64,000 nucleotides of DNA from Pseudanabaena frigida (lineage in GTDB: Bacteria; Cyanobacteriota; Cyanobacteriia; Pseudanabaenales; Pseudanabaenaceae), in contig QBML01000004.1 of the NCBI GenBank assembly GCA_003242085.1, positions 1 to 64,000 on the forward strand. Reading direction: 5' to 3'. Below the pieces are notes generated by a model, which saw only the letters and a program-made list of their open reading frames with translations, did not search any database and had not been told where the DNA came from. Below, piece by piece: positions 1 through 7,992 of the stretch. Positions within the stretch are counted from its first letter, which is position 1, and every line of letters begins with the position of its first letter. Both the position numbers and the translations under genes were made by a program.

Positions 1-125
1 GCCTTTCACTTATATATTTTAGAAATGGGGATCATTTAGTACGAACTACGGGTTGCAATATCATACTTTGCTGCTAGTATGTGTGCATTAAATTTGAAAA
101 CTTAAAAAGTGAGCTAGCAATAGCC

Positions 126-752
126 GTGACCGTGCAGCTTCCCCCCCTTCCCGAAATTCATCACCCTAAGATTCAGGCGCTTTTCCAGAAGAGCGATCGC
201 GAACTCGTGACGCTATTTCAAAGACATCCTGAAGAGGGTCAGTACTTTGCAGCGATTTTTTGTCGTTATGGACAGGTGCTATATACCTTGATTGGCACTG
301 CTACGCGATCGCCTGTGCAATCAGACTATTTATTTGTCAAAACTTGGGAATATATCTACCACGAAATGCGAGTGCTAGATTTGCGGGTGACCACGCCGCG
401 ACTATCCTTGCAAAGCTGGTTAATTAATATTGCCGCAATGATGATTAATCGTGCTGAAGTGCCACCAGTTGAAGACATTCAATATTCACTTAAGGATACG
501 CCACCCGTATTTTGGTGCTACCTTAATCAAGCCCTAAATCAAATGGCGGGTAACTTGCGTCTGGTACTATTATTGTCTCAAACTTTTCAGTGGAGCCACA
601 CGCGCATCGCTGCCTATTTACATGCTGAAGGCGAAAACATCTCTGCTAGTGATGTTAAACAACTTCTAGTTAAGGCATATCACGCCTTAGAAGATGCTCT
701 TCCTGAAGACATCCGAGACATTTACCTAGCTCAAACCGCCGTTACTGCCTGA
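126..752 (+). CDS. sigma-70-like (ECF-type) RNA polymerase sigma factor family protein
   Basis: About 208 residues. The first half resembles a sigma region 2 helix bundle (LVTLFQRHPEEG, then FAAIFCRYGQVLYTLI), with a WEYIYHEM stretch and SLQSWLINIAA. The second half (RLVLLLSQTF, then TRIAAYLHAEGE) resembles a region 4 helix-turn-helix, ending LPEDIRDIYL. This fits the short sigma-like proteins of cyanobacteria. I infer a role in promoter recognition; DNA binding is not proven. The frame is open from a GTG at 81, but the GTG at 126 gives a more typical N-terminus (MTVQLPPLPE). Neither has a clear ribosome binding site. The next gene starts 10 nt downstream and encodes a one-pass membrane SPOR protein, so the pair may act together, for example as sigma factor and membrane regulator. 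Confidence 0.7.
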   Translation: MTVQLPPLPEIHHPKIQALFQKSDRELVTLFQRHPEEGQYFAAIFCRYGQVLYTLIGTATRSPVQSDYLFVKTWEYIYHEMRVLDLRVTTPRLSLQSWLINIAAMMINRAEVPPVEDIQYSLKDTPPVFWCYLNQALNQMAGNLRLVLLLSQTFQWSHTRIAAYLHAEGENISASDVKQLLVKAYHALEDALPEDIRDIYLAQTAVTA

Positions 753-762
753 GGTAAAGATC

Positions 763-2337
763 ATGCAAACATTGAGTCCCACCATTTCTCCAACGATCTC
801 CCCAACCATCAACCCAAGAGTTGCTAACGCAGAGACTGATTATTTACCTGCGATCGCTCAGTCTTCAGTCTTGCAAACAGCGTTGGCTGGTCTGGATGCG
901 AGCCTCAATGACGAGCTAGATCGCTATCGCCATTGGCAAGCAAACGGTCAAACCATTTCTTATCTCAATCCTTTTAGACCGCGTGCCGTATCGACACAAT
1001 CGATCTGGACTTCGCCAAGCTTGTCTGAAGCTTTGTCCCCGATCGCGCCGCCTACAGAATCTAATAGCGATCGGCGTACGATTCAAATGCCTGTGATGCC
1101 GCCATTGGCTTCAACTCCATCACCTTCGATAAATATTTCTGCGGCAGAATTACATAACTATAGAGGTTTAGAAAATCTCCCTAGTTTAGAGGATATAGGT
1201 AATGGAGGATTTGATGGAACCGCGGCGTATGCTCAAAATTTTAACGGTTACGCTGATGCTGGGACGGATATAACCTCGCCAACAATGGCAAAGGTTCCAG
1301 CGCCCGATGATGACGAGATTTTGCAAAGTTTTGCTAATGATTATGAAAATCACTATGCAGATAACAATCAAGATTCGGTTAATCAAGATGTTCCATTTCC
1401 TAGTGCACCACCAGAGAAGAATGCTTTAAAAAGCTTAATGAATCCCGTCGGAATCATTTCTCTTTTACTTTTGCTCTGCTCTAGTGCAGCGATCGGCTAT
1501 TTGATGGTCGATCCGTCTGGTGTCATGAAACTCTTTAAGCCAGAACAAAAAACTAAAGCCGCTCAAACCGATACTAAGAGCGAAGATTTGGGTAGCGATA
1601 TTAATTTGCAAAATCAACAGAAGTCACTAGATCCGTCATTGTCTTTTGTTCCTTTTGCTGGTGATAAAACGCAGTCTAACCAAACTATAGATAGTTTGAC
1701 CAAAAATAATAAAGCGTTAAATCCAATTGGCGCAAAAAATTCGCTGACCAATTCCACAAAATCATCTACTTTATTTGCTCCAAATAGTGCCTTTGTGCCT
1801 AGTGCGCCGTTGCGAACTGTTCCATCAGTCTCATTCCCAGCAACTTCAGTTGCGCCACTACCATCAGCACTATCGCCTTTGGAAAGTTATATAGCACCTA
1901 CTCGCAGAAGTTCTGAAGCTCCAGCTGCTCCATCTTACAGTCAACCTGCTCGCAGTTCATCCAGTCGCTCCAATAGTTCGGCTAGTCCATCACCATCAGT
2001 GCGTTCAACAACTTCTACAGCTACACCTCGTAATAGCCCATCTCCAGCCCCAACAACTGCTTATGTAGCTCCTAGCGTGCCTGAATCTGCACCGCGTAGT
2101 CCTTCTGTAAAATATGCTGCACCTTTGTCATCTGCACCTGCTAGTGCTGCTTCAAACAGTAGCTATCGTGTAGTCGTCGAAAATAGCTATGCGGCTAGCG
2201 CTCAACAGGTCGAGCGTGATGCGTATGTCCGTCCGAGTGACGGTCAGGTTCAAGTTGGTTCCTATCGCGATCAAAATGCAGCTCAGCAACGAATTGAGCA
2301 ATTGCGTCGTCAGGGTATTCCTGCCAGAATTGAATAA
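763..2337 (+). CDS. Single-pass membrane protein with C-terminal SPOR domain
   Basis: 524 residues. A long polar N-terminal region (about 1-225) contains a THR/PRO/SER-rich start with repeated SPTI units. One transmembrane helix lies near residues 228-250 (GIISLLLLLCSSAAIG). A low-complexity Ser/Pro/Ala-rich linker follows to about residue 470. The last 40 residues match a SPOR domain (VQVGSYRDQNAAQQRIEQL), a fold that in other bacteria binds denuded peptidoglycan glycans. The predicted arrangement is N-terminus in the cytoplasm and SPOR domain in the periplasm, suggesting a cell-wall or septum sensor. It lies 10 nt after the sigma-like gene and is probably cotranscribed with it. Whether it controls that sigma factor is inference. 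There is no catalytic motif. Confidence 0.75.
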   Translation: MQTLSPTISPTISPTINPRVANAETDYLPAIAQSSVLQTALAGLDASLNDELDRYRHWQANGQTISYLNPFRPRAVSTQSIWTSPSLSEALSPIAPPTESNSDRRTIQMPVMPPLASTPSPSINISAAELHNYRGLENLPSLEDIGNGGFDGTAAYAQNFNGYADAGTDITSPTMAKVPAPDDDEILQSFANDYENHYADNNQDSVNQDVPFPSAPPEKNALKSLMNPVGIISLLLLLCSSAAIGYLMVDPSGVMKLFKPEQKTKAAQTDTKSEDLGSDINLQNQQKSLDPSLSFVPFAGDKTQSNQTIDSLTKNNKALNPIGAKNSLTNSTKSSTLFAPNSAFVPSAPLRTVPSVSFPATSVAPLPSALSPLESYIAPTRRSSEAPAAPSYSQPARSSSSRSNSSASPSPSVRSTTSTATPRNSPSPAPTTAYVAPSVPESAPRSPSVKYAAPLSSAPASAASNSSYRVVVENSYAASAQQVERDAYVRPSDGQVQVGSYRDQNAAQQRIEQLRRQGIPARIE

Positions 2338-2399
2338 AGCCTATTGTGTAATGCTCTAAGCGCTGCACAATGACCCATTATTTTTGAAACGCAAAATAT

Positions 2400-2750
2400 A
2401 TGCAACTTATTTACGATGCGATCGCTTGTGGTCTGTTGTCTTCATTGACATGGATGGGACTAGTCTGGATGTCACCCGCTCGCCCGATTACATCTGGTAA
2501 AGGCTGGGTGCAAGGTGTTGGCACTGTCGCGATCGCTAATGCCTTTATTTGGATTTTGCTAACGGTTTCTGGTTTGCGATTGATCCCTCTATGGGCAATT
2601 GTATTTGCGATCGTGAATGCATCGATCGCGCGTTTAGTATTTCCGCTTTATGAAGGGATTAGTATTCCGAATATTTGGGCTTTACTGATTCATCCCTTTG
2701 CGATCTCCGTAATGATTGTTTTACTTGGCGGTGCGGTTGGGTTGTTGTGA
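2400..2750 (+). CDS. Small polytopic membrane protein, function unknown
   Basis: 116 residues, almost entirely hydrophobic, with about three to four predicted membrane helices (residues ~5-25, 40-60, 63-80, 95-115). Charged residues are confined to short loops such as SPARPITSGKGW. I recognise no family. It lies 62 nt after the SPOR gene on the same strand and is closed by a 25-bp perfect hairpin. HIP1-like GCGATCGC sites within it show it is native to the genome. The reading frame and composition look real, but its function is open. Confidence 0.6.
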   Translation: MQLIYDAIACGLLSSLTWMGLVWMSPARPITSGKGWVQGVGTVAIANAFIWILLTVSGLRLIPLWAIVFAIVNASIARLVFPLYEGISIPNIWALLIHPFAISVMIVLLGGAVGLL

Positions 2751-2776
2751 ATTTATAGCTCTTTGTGCTCGAACCC

Positions 2777-2829
2777 AAACCAAAAAAATTAAAAGCCTTG
2801 CAAAGCAAGGCTTTTAATTTTTTTGGTTT
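2777..2829. terminator. Perfect 25-bp palindrome, bidirectional terminator candidate
   Basis: Two 25-nt arms (2777-2801 and 2805-2829) are exact reverse complements around an AAA loop. A GC core (AGCCTTGC) is flanked by A-run and T-run arms, so either strand reads as stem plus U tract. It sits between convergent genes (plus gene ending 2750, minus gene ending 2881). The sequence outside it (TAGCTCTTTGTGCTC) resembles the flank of the 53804-53850 element. Confidence 0.75.
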
Positions 2830-2880
2830 GTTCGATCTGTAATTTCTGTCAACCCCAAAAAGAAAAGTTGGGGTTAAGCT

Positions 2881-3117
2881 CTAGCCCGCTACTTTAGCGG
2901 AAAAGTTTAGGAATATCAGCATGATGCCAAAGGCAAGCATCCCAACGGCAAAAACTGATAATGCATTAGTAAATTGCTCTGAAAATTGCATTACTTCAGC
3001 CGCAATTACTTCTGGAGTCTTGTAGCGATCGGCCCACCAGAAATAGCTGAGCATGAATGCCACTCCTAAAAATAGGATTACAAATAGAGTGAAACCAATC
3101 AAAGGGGTATACACCAT
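2881..3117 (-). CDS. Small two-helix membrane protein, function unknown
   Basis: 78 residues with two hydrophobic segments (about 6-26 and 52-74) joined by a polar loop containing WADRYKTPEVIAAEVMQFSE. A GGAGG ribosome binding site ends 4 nt before the ATG and supports this start. The size and hairpin topology resemble small photosynthetic membrane accessory proteins, but I cannot assign a family. It is convergent with the membrane protein gene upstream, and the two share the hairpin at 2777-2829. Confidence 0.6.
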   Translation of the reverse strand: MVYTPLIGFTLFVILFLGVAFMLSYFWWADRYKTPEVIAAEVMQFSEQFTNALSVFAVGMLAFGIMLIFLNFSAKVAG

Positions 3118-3424
3118 ATATCCTCCAACTCCTTGTTGTAATTTAATCTAACTTCAGTTCGACGATCTTTCACGATTTGAGCGGTGCGAAGCAAGACACA
3201 AACCTCATCGATCCGACTTAAGTTAAGCAAGTCTAAATACCTAGCGGTTTAGATGATTTTAGTCTAAGCAAGGTTAGAGTTTAGATGGTAGCGATCGCTA
3301 CTAGCCCAATTAATTCCCACGATCGTGCTTGAGTCTATCTTTTGTGTTGAGCCATGTTCGGATAATTGTTACATTGGATTACAATTCAAATAAATGTATT
3401 ACGCTCTTTTTAGAAGTAGGAGCT
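3118..3424. other. Intergenic region with no recognised feature
   Basis: About 300 bases upstream of the minus-strand 78-residue membrane gene. It contains a HIP1 site near 3293 and several scattered GTCTAA or TTAGAC words, but I see no ORF, strong hairpin or tRNA. It probably includes the promoter of the membrane gene. Confidence 0.4.
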
Positions 3425-3760
3425 TTAAAAAATCCTTTGTACTCTTTTAACGAGATTACTTGAGGTTTTGTTGTCTGGCCCCGCTACAGCAAAGAAGACA
3501 ACTCCCTTTGTTGCTTCACAGCGTATTGATACACTATAGTTACCATTGACCCCGAAAGCTCCATTAGCCAGTGGTTCAAAGTTTCTATCAAAGCCAGCAT
3601 CTTTGGCAGCTATTTCTGCTCTTCTGATACAGGCATCTTGGCTAATAGAAATATATTTGACATGATTAAAAATAATCGGATATTGAGCAATTGCCATAGC
3701 AGGAAAAGCAAAAACACTCAAGATTGGTAATACTTTTAGATAGTTCATAGTGTTTCTCAA
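3425..3760 (-). CDS. Small secreted protein, function unknown
   Basis: 111 residues. The N-terminus is a clear signal peptide (NYLKVLPILSVFAFPAMAIA, predicted cleavage after AIA). The mature part of about 85 residues contains two cysteines (DACIRRAEIA and SIRCEATKG) that could form one disulfide. The pattern SISQDACIRRAEIAAKDAGF recurs, as I recall, in small cyanobacterial periplasmic proteins of unknown role. ATG codons at 3760 and 3748 are both possible; the second gives a more usual signal peptide. It stands alone, upstream of prmA on the same strand but separated from it by a long palindrome. Confidence 0.6.
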   Translation of the reverse strand: MRNTMNYLKVLPILSVFAFPAMAIAQYPIIFNHVKYISISQDACIRRAEIAAKDAGFDRNFEPLANGAFGVNGNYSVSIRCEATKGVVFFAVAGPDNKTSSNLVKRVQRIF

Positions 3761-3833
3761 TATAGGTTTTTAATGCATCTCCTATTAAAAAGCATATTTC
3801 TAAATTTAGATTTACACTCAAATTTTATTAACG

Positions 3834-3882
3834 AACCAGTTTTTTTGTGGTGCGGCGAAGCCGCACCACAAAAAAACTGGTT
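3834..3882. terminator. Perfect 23-bp palindrome abutting the prmA stop codon
   Basis: Arms 3834-3856 and 3860-3882 are exact reverse complements with loop GAA. The core is GTGCGGC-GAA-GCCGCAC with flanks of seven T and seven A. On the minus strand the stem starts at the base after the prmA TAA. It shares arm sequence with the elements at 21074, 33146 and 61710. Confidence 0.75.
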
Positions 3883-4833
3883 TTAATGACAAACACGATA
3901 GGCGATCGCCATCCATTCCTCAATTTGTTCGCGATCGCATACTGTCAGACCTGCCTCACTCATTGCTGAGGTAATATCTTCTTCGCGATCGCGGGTATAG
4001 CCTGCGGTGATTAAGATGCCTGAATGAGTTGGGGTAGAACGTAAAGCTTTGTAAAATTCGGTAGCGAGAGAAATATGCACTCGCGCAAAGATATTTGCCA
4101 CGATCAGATCGAATTGTCCTTCGGCGGCGATCGCGGGAACTGACTCGGCATGATCGCCGCCCATCCAATGTCCTAATTGGCTAGCGCTGCCGAGGCTACC
4201 ACACATTGTCGTGACTTTTTGCGTGACTTGATTGCGTACTACTGCGTCTTGAGTTGCCGAGACTGCCACAGGGTCGTTATCGATCGCCAAAACCGTTGCA
4301 CCTAGCTTGGCCATAGCGACGCTGAGAATTCCTGAGCCAGAACCAAGATCGAGGGTATTGAGTTCGGGCTTAACATGACGTTCTAGAAGACGCAAACTGA
4401 GAATCGTGGCGGGATGAAGTCCACTCCCAAAGGCGAGACTATTTTGCAATCGTAAGATAATTTCTTGAGGATTTTTAGGCTCATAGGCTGACTCGGAGGA
4501 TAAAATCACAAAGCGATCGCCAATCTTCCTAATTAAAGGGTTCTCTAGATTTTTTTCTATTTTAGGAGGCTTGCAATCAACAATAAAAGTTTGTAATTCG
4601 CTAGTCATACCCGTGCGATGTAGGGGCATAAGGATGTTGGCGATCGCTTCTATCCGTTGATGAATCCGCACATCTTCAGGCAAGTACATTTGAATCGTAA
4701 ACGTCCATTTTGCTTGGCGATCGCCATATTCGCGAATGTGCATATCTTCAGCAGCGATCGCATTGGCGAGTAATGTACATATCCAATCCACAGCTTCATT
4801 GGTAGTATCCAGACTCAGTTCTATCCATGACAT
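3883..4833 (-). CDS. prmA: Ribosomal protein L11 methyltransferase
   Basis: 316 residues, slightly longer than the roughly 300 usual for the family. It transfers methyl groups from S-adenosylmethionine to ribosomal protein L11. The conserved FGSGLHPAT stretch is at about 135-143, the SAM-binding motif I LDLGSGSGIL at 161-170, the acidic IDND at about 184-187, and the DLIVANIFARV motif in the C-terminal half. The N-terminal ~100 residues would be the L11-recognition domain. It is a cytoplasmic housekeeping enzyme. It is closed by the palindrome at 3834-3882 and lies downstream of aguA on the same strand, about 50 nt away with a hairpin between. Confidence 0.92.
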   Translation of the reverse strand: MSWIELSLDTTNEAVDWICTLLANAIAAEDMHIREYGDRQAKWTFTIQMYLPEDVRIHQRIEAIANILMPLHRTGMTSELQTFIVDCKPPKIEKNLENPLIRKIGDRFVILSSESAYEPKNPQEIILRLQNSLAFGSGLHPATILSLRLLERHVKPELNTLDLGSGSGILSVAMAKLGATVLAIDNDPVAVSATQDAVVRNQVTQKVTTMCGSLGSASQLGHWMGGDHAESVPAIAAEGQFDLIVANIFARVHISLATEFYKALRSTPTHSGILITAGYTRDREEDITSAMSEAGLTVCDREQIEEWMAIAYRVCH

Positions 4834-4855
4834 AATTATTGCTCAGTATAAAGAT

Positions 4856-4886
4856 AAAAGATTCAGCGCATAGCGCTGAATCTTTT
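4856..4886. terminator. 14-bp perfect hairpin overlapping the aguA stop
   Basis: Arms 4856-4869 and 4873-4886 (AAAAGATTCAGCGC and its complement) pair around an ATA loop. On the minus strand the stem begins within the TAA of aguA. It is followed by an A/T-rich stretch and separates aguA from prmA. Confidence 0.65.
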
Positions 4887-5898
4887 ATTGGGGTTGATGA
4901 CAGGTGATGCAATGAAATGCACCGCCACCTAGGAGGATATGCTTTGCAGAAAGCCCGATCGCTTTGCGGGTTGGAAAATGCTTGGCGATTTCTTGTACTG
5001 CGAGATCGTCATTTACAGAACCATATATGGGAATGATTACACTGTCATTAGAGATGTAGAAATTTAGATAACTGGCTGGCATAATTTCACCTTCATCATC
5101 AAGGACGAGATTCGGTGATGGGATCTTAATTACATTCAATTTACGACCTTTAGCATCAGTCATCGCTTCTAATTGCAAGGCGATATCATTGAGAACTTGA
5201 TAGTTAGGATCGTCCTCTGAAGTTGGCTGCATACACATGACAGTCTGAGGAGCAATAAAACGGGCGATCGTGTCGATATGACCGTCGGTGTGATCGTTGA
5301 GCAGTCCTTCTTCAATCCAGAGAACTTTCTCGACTCCCAAAGCAGATTTCAAGCCAGACTCGATCGCATCCTGATCCATATGGGGATTACGATTAGGATT
5401 GAGGAGACATTGCTTAGTAGTAAGACAAGTTCCTTCACCATCAACTTCGATCGCACCGCCTTCTAGTACCCAGTCAAATTCAAATCTCGGAATATCAAGG
5501 GTTTGGAGAATATTCCCTGCTACGAGATCGTCGTGTTCGAGCATATATTTGCCGCCCCACCCGTTCCATTGAAAATGCAAAGCTCCTAGCTTTCCATCAG
5601 CATTTTTGACATAGATCGGGGTAATGTCACGCATCCAGATATCGCCAAAGGGAATCTGATGAAAGCGTACTGGTAAATCACCGAGAAGTTCCTTTGCAAG
5701 CTCAGCAGTTTCTTCTAGTACTAAGATTTCTAGCTGTTCGGATGTGGCGATCGCTTTGGCTAGGGCGACGAATTCTGCTTGGACGATATCGAGATATTCT
5801 AACCACAGATCGCGATGGCTGGGGAAGGCTAGCCAACAGGCGGTATGGGGTTGCCATTCGGCTGGCTGAGCGTAGCCCAAGGTTTTTGGGGTTTCCAT
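4885..5898 (-). CDS. aguA: Agmatine deiminase (porphyromonas-type PAD family)
   Basis: 337 residues, normal for the family. It hydrolyses agmatine to N-carbamoylputrescine and ammonia in polyamine synthesis and arginine catabolism. Diagnostic motifs are all visible: WMRDITPIYV (acidic substrate ligand), EGGAIEVDGEGTCL, the HTDGHIDTIARF box, and the C-terminal GGGAFHCITCHQPQ carrying the nucleophilic cysteine at 330. No signal peptide is present, so it is cytoplasmic. A carbamoylputrescine amidase partner is not in the window. It appears monocistronic with its own hairpin. Confidence 0.92.
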   Translation of the reverse strand: METPKTLGYAQPAEWQPHTACWLAFPSHRDLWLEYLDIVQAEFVALAKAIATSEQLEILVLEETAELAKELLGDLPVRFHQIPFGDIWMRDITPIYVKNADGKLGALHFQWNGWGGKYMLEHDDLVAGNILQTLDIPRFEFDWVLEGGAIEVDGEGTCLTTKQCLLNPNRNPHMDQDAIESGLKSALGVEKVLWIEEGLLNDHTDGHIDTIARFIAPQTVMCMQPTSEDDPNYQVLNDIALQLEAMTDAKGRKLNVIKIPSPNLVLDDEGEIMPASYLNFYISNDSVIIPIYGSVNDDLAVQEIAKHFPTRKAIGLSAKHILLGGGAFHCITCHQPQ

Positions 5899-6055
5899 GA
5901 CGTTTGTGGTATTTAGCGACGAAAAGTGTTAAGAATCCATCGAAAATCCTACCCTTATTTGGGACTATTTGGGGGCGATCGCTTCTAGTTGCTTGTTTAC
6001 AGCTTTGTGAGTGGGGTGATCGCTTATGCTCAATACTCTAGACTTTTTAGCCTAT

Positions 6056-6085
6056 TTGACTAATTATATAAAATTTTATATAATT
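6056..6085 (+). promoter_or_regulatory. Consensus sigma-70 promoter with overlapping palindromic operator
   Basis: A -35 box TTGACT (6056-6061), a 17-bp spacer and a perfect -10 TATAAT (6079-6084) lie 22 nt before the antitoxin ATG. A perfect 24-bp AT-only palindrome (6062-6085) covers the spacer and -10. This is the expected arrangement for autorepression by the HTH antitoxin. Operator function is inference. Confidence 0.6.
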
Positions 6086-6106
6086 CAATAAAATTGAGCG
6101 GTAGTT

Positions 6107-6430
6107 ATGGTAATCAAGTTTTACGAAAGTCCGTTTCATGCGATCGAAGAGCCTGAAATCGCTAGTAAATCGGTTTTGAAGGCTGACTTGACGATTATGA
6201 TTCGGGACATAATTGAAAATAGAGGTTGGACTCAGAAAGAGGCAGCTGAAAGGTTGGCGGTTACTCAGCCTCGTGTGTCTGACATTGTGAATGGAAAAAT
6301 TGATAAGTTTACTTTGGATATGCTGTTTTCGATGCTTGATAAGCTGGGATTTAGGACTGAGTTTACTTTTAGCAGTTTAGAAAGTGCTTCTATTAAAATC
6401 CAAACAAGGGATTTAGCTAAAGTTGCTTAA
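6107..6430 (+). CDS. XRE-family helix-turn-helix antitoxin (HigA-like)
   Basis: 107 residues. A Cro/C1-type HTH spans about 42-95: IENRGWTQKEAAERLAVTQP, then SDIVNGKIDKFTLDMLFSML. The N-terminal segment FHAIEEPEIASKSVLKADL is typical of antitoxins paired with RelE/Gp49-type toxins. It should bind its own promoter, and a palindrome overlaps the -10 box. The likely partner toxin lies on the opposite strand, tail to tail and with zero bases between the stop codons (6430/6431). That is unusual because such pairs are normally cotranscribed. The antitoxin has the strong promoter. Confidence 0.8.
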   Translation: MVIKFYESPFHAIEEPEIASKSVLKADLTIMIRDIIENRGWTQKEAAERLAVTQPRVSDIVNGKIDKFTLDMLFSMLDKLGFRTEFTFSSLESASIKIQTRDLAKVA

Positions 6431-6778
6431 TTATTTTTGCTTTTTCATTTGTTCGATTTCAGCTTTTAGTTCCTTATATCTTTTCTCGACAGTTTTCATA
6501 GCTTGTCGATCTACGCTGTTTGTTGTCTTCTCAAATGAGTGTAGAACGACAACGGCATCTAGAAATTTTGCTATGTAGATACACCTAAAGGCTGGACTAC
6601 CATTTATTTTAAGTTCGATTACACCAGCGCCAATACCTTCAAGAGTTTGGATTGGTAAGAATGGCTTTTTGTCGTCTTGGACTGCTCTTAGGCTGGTTCC
6701 AAATTGTTGTTGAATCTTTTTTGGGAAGTCTTTGTATTCTCTTTCGGCAGCATCGTTAACAAAAGCAAAATTTTTCAT
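6431..6778 (-). CDS. RelE-superfamily toxin, phage Gp49/HigB-like
   Basis: 115 residues. The order of elements fits the Gp49-like branch of RelE mRNA interferases: AEREYKDFPKKIQQQFG, then LEGIGAGVIELKI, then FRCIYIAKFLDAVVVLHSFEKTT, and a basic C-terminus (VEKRYKELKAEIEQMKKQK). The fold is expected to cut mRNA on ribosomes. It converges on the XRE antitoxin gene with directly abutting stop codons. Upstream of its ATG I see no consensus promoter and a weak ribosome binding site, in contrast to the antitoxin. Activity is inferred from family. Confidence 0.75.
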   Translation of the reverse strand: MKNFAFVNDAAEREYKDFPKKIQQQFGTSLRAVQDDKKPFLPIQTLEGIGAGVIELKINGSPAFRCIYIAKFLDAVVVLHSFEKTTNSVDRQAMKTVEKRYKELKAEIEQMKKQK

Positions 6779-6925
6779 GATTAGTAAATTTGGAATAATT
6801 GAGCAGCAGTCCCTTCGGGGTTGAGGGTTAATAGAATTTATGGCTAGTTTTTTCTGAGGTCAAACAGAGTACGAACAAAGCCTGCGATCGCCTATTAATC
6901 CCATAAGCGATCGCTAACATATTAG

Positions 6926-7228
6926 CTAGTTGCTTCTGAATAGGTCAGACACAACTTTGACAAATGCTATAGCTAGCGTTGCATTAACTATATACATGGG
7001 GTCAAATTGCATATTCATTGGTATAGGTGGGATAGGCAGATTAGCTGATTGACTGACTGCACTTTGTTTAATGTTCATAGTTGGCGTAACTGTATTGTTC
7101 GTTTGCATGGATGTATCAGTAAGTTTGTTGGTGTCGTTTTGCTGAAAATGGTTAAGCTCCTTGTTAAATGGTGTAGGCGAGGTAGTCAGAGTAATGATTT
7201 GGCTATTTGTATTGATTGGAGTGTCCAT
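6926..7228 (-). CDS. Small protein with polar Asn/Thr-rich head and hydrophobic tail, unknown
   Basis: 100 residues. Residues 1-65 are rich in Asn, Thr and Gln with few charges. Residues ~78-95 (MYIVNATLAIAFVKVVSD) could be a tail anchor. I recognise no family. It is divergent from hsdS and sits at the edge of the HIP1-free stretch, which suggests accessory DNA. The reading frame may be real, but it could also be a degraded or spurious ORF. Confidence 0.35.
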   Translation of the reverse strand: MDTPINTNSQIITLTTSPTPFNKELNHFQQNDTNKLTDTSMQTNNTVTPTMNIKQSAVSQSANLPIPPIPMNMQFDPMYIVNATLAIAFVKVVSDLFRSN

Positions 7229-7386
7229 AAGTTTTTTGTGGATAAGGGGTAATATTTTAGAATTTTTAGCAAACTAAGGTTAGGCTTATACTTGCCAAAA
7301 ATCATGTTAACTAATGTAGCACAGCTTTGCAGTATTGCCATACTTCATTTGAGGTATCTGCATAATATAAGTGGTATCATACATAT

Positions 7387-7992
7387 ATGCTTAATCAAAA
7401 AATTCAATTCGACGACGAACCTTCAAAGCTTGAGAAGCTTGTAAGCATCACTCAGGGCATACAAGTAGTTCGCTATCAAGGTAATGATATGAATTACCGC
7501 CTTGTTAGTCCTCGACATTTAGATGGCTTTTACCTTAAAGCAGATTTAGATGCAGTAGCCCTTTCTAAGGTAGATCTGAAGAAATACCAATTGCACACCA
7601 ATGATATTGTGATGACAATTAAGTACAAGATTGGCAAAGCATCTCTCGTCACGGAAGATATAGAAGGTAGCCTTGCCGATCAGAATTTAGCAATTCTGCA
7701 TTGCATAGATACTTCCAAAGTTTTGCCCCGCTATTTGGTGGCTATCATAAATTCAGAATGGTTTTTTCAGTATCAGTTATCGCCTATCATGGGCTTATCT
7801 ACAGTTACCTCAATCTCTCTATCCCAGCTACGCAATTTAAAAGTTCCTGTACCAGATCAACATACTCAGAAAAAAATTGCTGATTTGTTTTTTACATTGG
7901 AAGAAATAAAAACATCATCCCTGAAAGCTTTAGAAATACGTCAGAAATTAGCAGAGTCAAGTCTATTTGAGTTGTTTGGAGAAAATGTATGA
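7387..7992 (+). CDS. hsdS: Half-length type I restriction specificity subunit (single TRD)
   Basis: 201 residues, about half a normal HsdS. Residues ~10-150 form one target recognition domain (DIVMTIKYKIGKASLV, then LSTVTSISLSQLRNLKVPVP). Residues ~155-201 form the conserved helical spacer (KKIADLFFTLEEIKTSSLKA). Half-S proteins of this kind are known to dimerise and read a palindromic bipartite target. The stop overlaps the hsdM start by 4 nt (ATGA), indicating coupled translation. S preceding M is the reverse of the usual order. No hsdR lies within the window on either side. No HIP1 octamer occurs in the gene, consistent with transfer. Confidence 0.8.
   Translation: MLNQKIQFDDEPSKLEKLVSITQGIQVVRYQGNDMNYRLVSPRHLDGFYLKADLDAVALSKVDLKKYQLHTNDIVMTIKYKIGKASLVTEDIEGSLADQNLAILHCIDTSKVLPRYLVAIINSEWFFQYQLSPIMGLSTVTSISLSQLRNLKVPVPDQHTQKKIADLFFTLEEIKTSSLKALEIRQKLAESSLFELFGENV

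Noticed and set aside
7049-7252. Plus-strand ORF of 67 codons
   Set aside because: Antisense to the 100-residue ORF and without any recognisable pattern; neither is certain, but this one is less likely.
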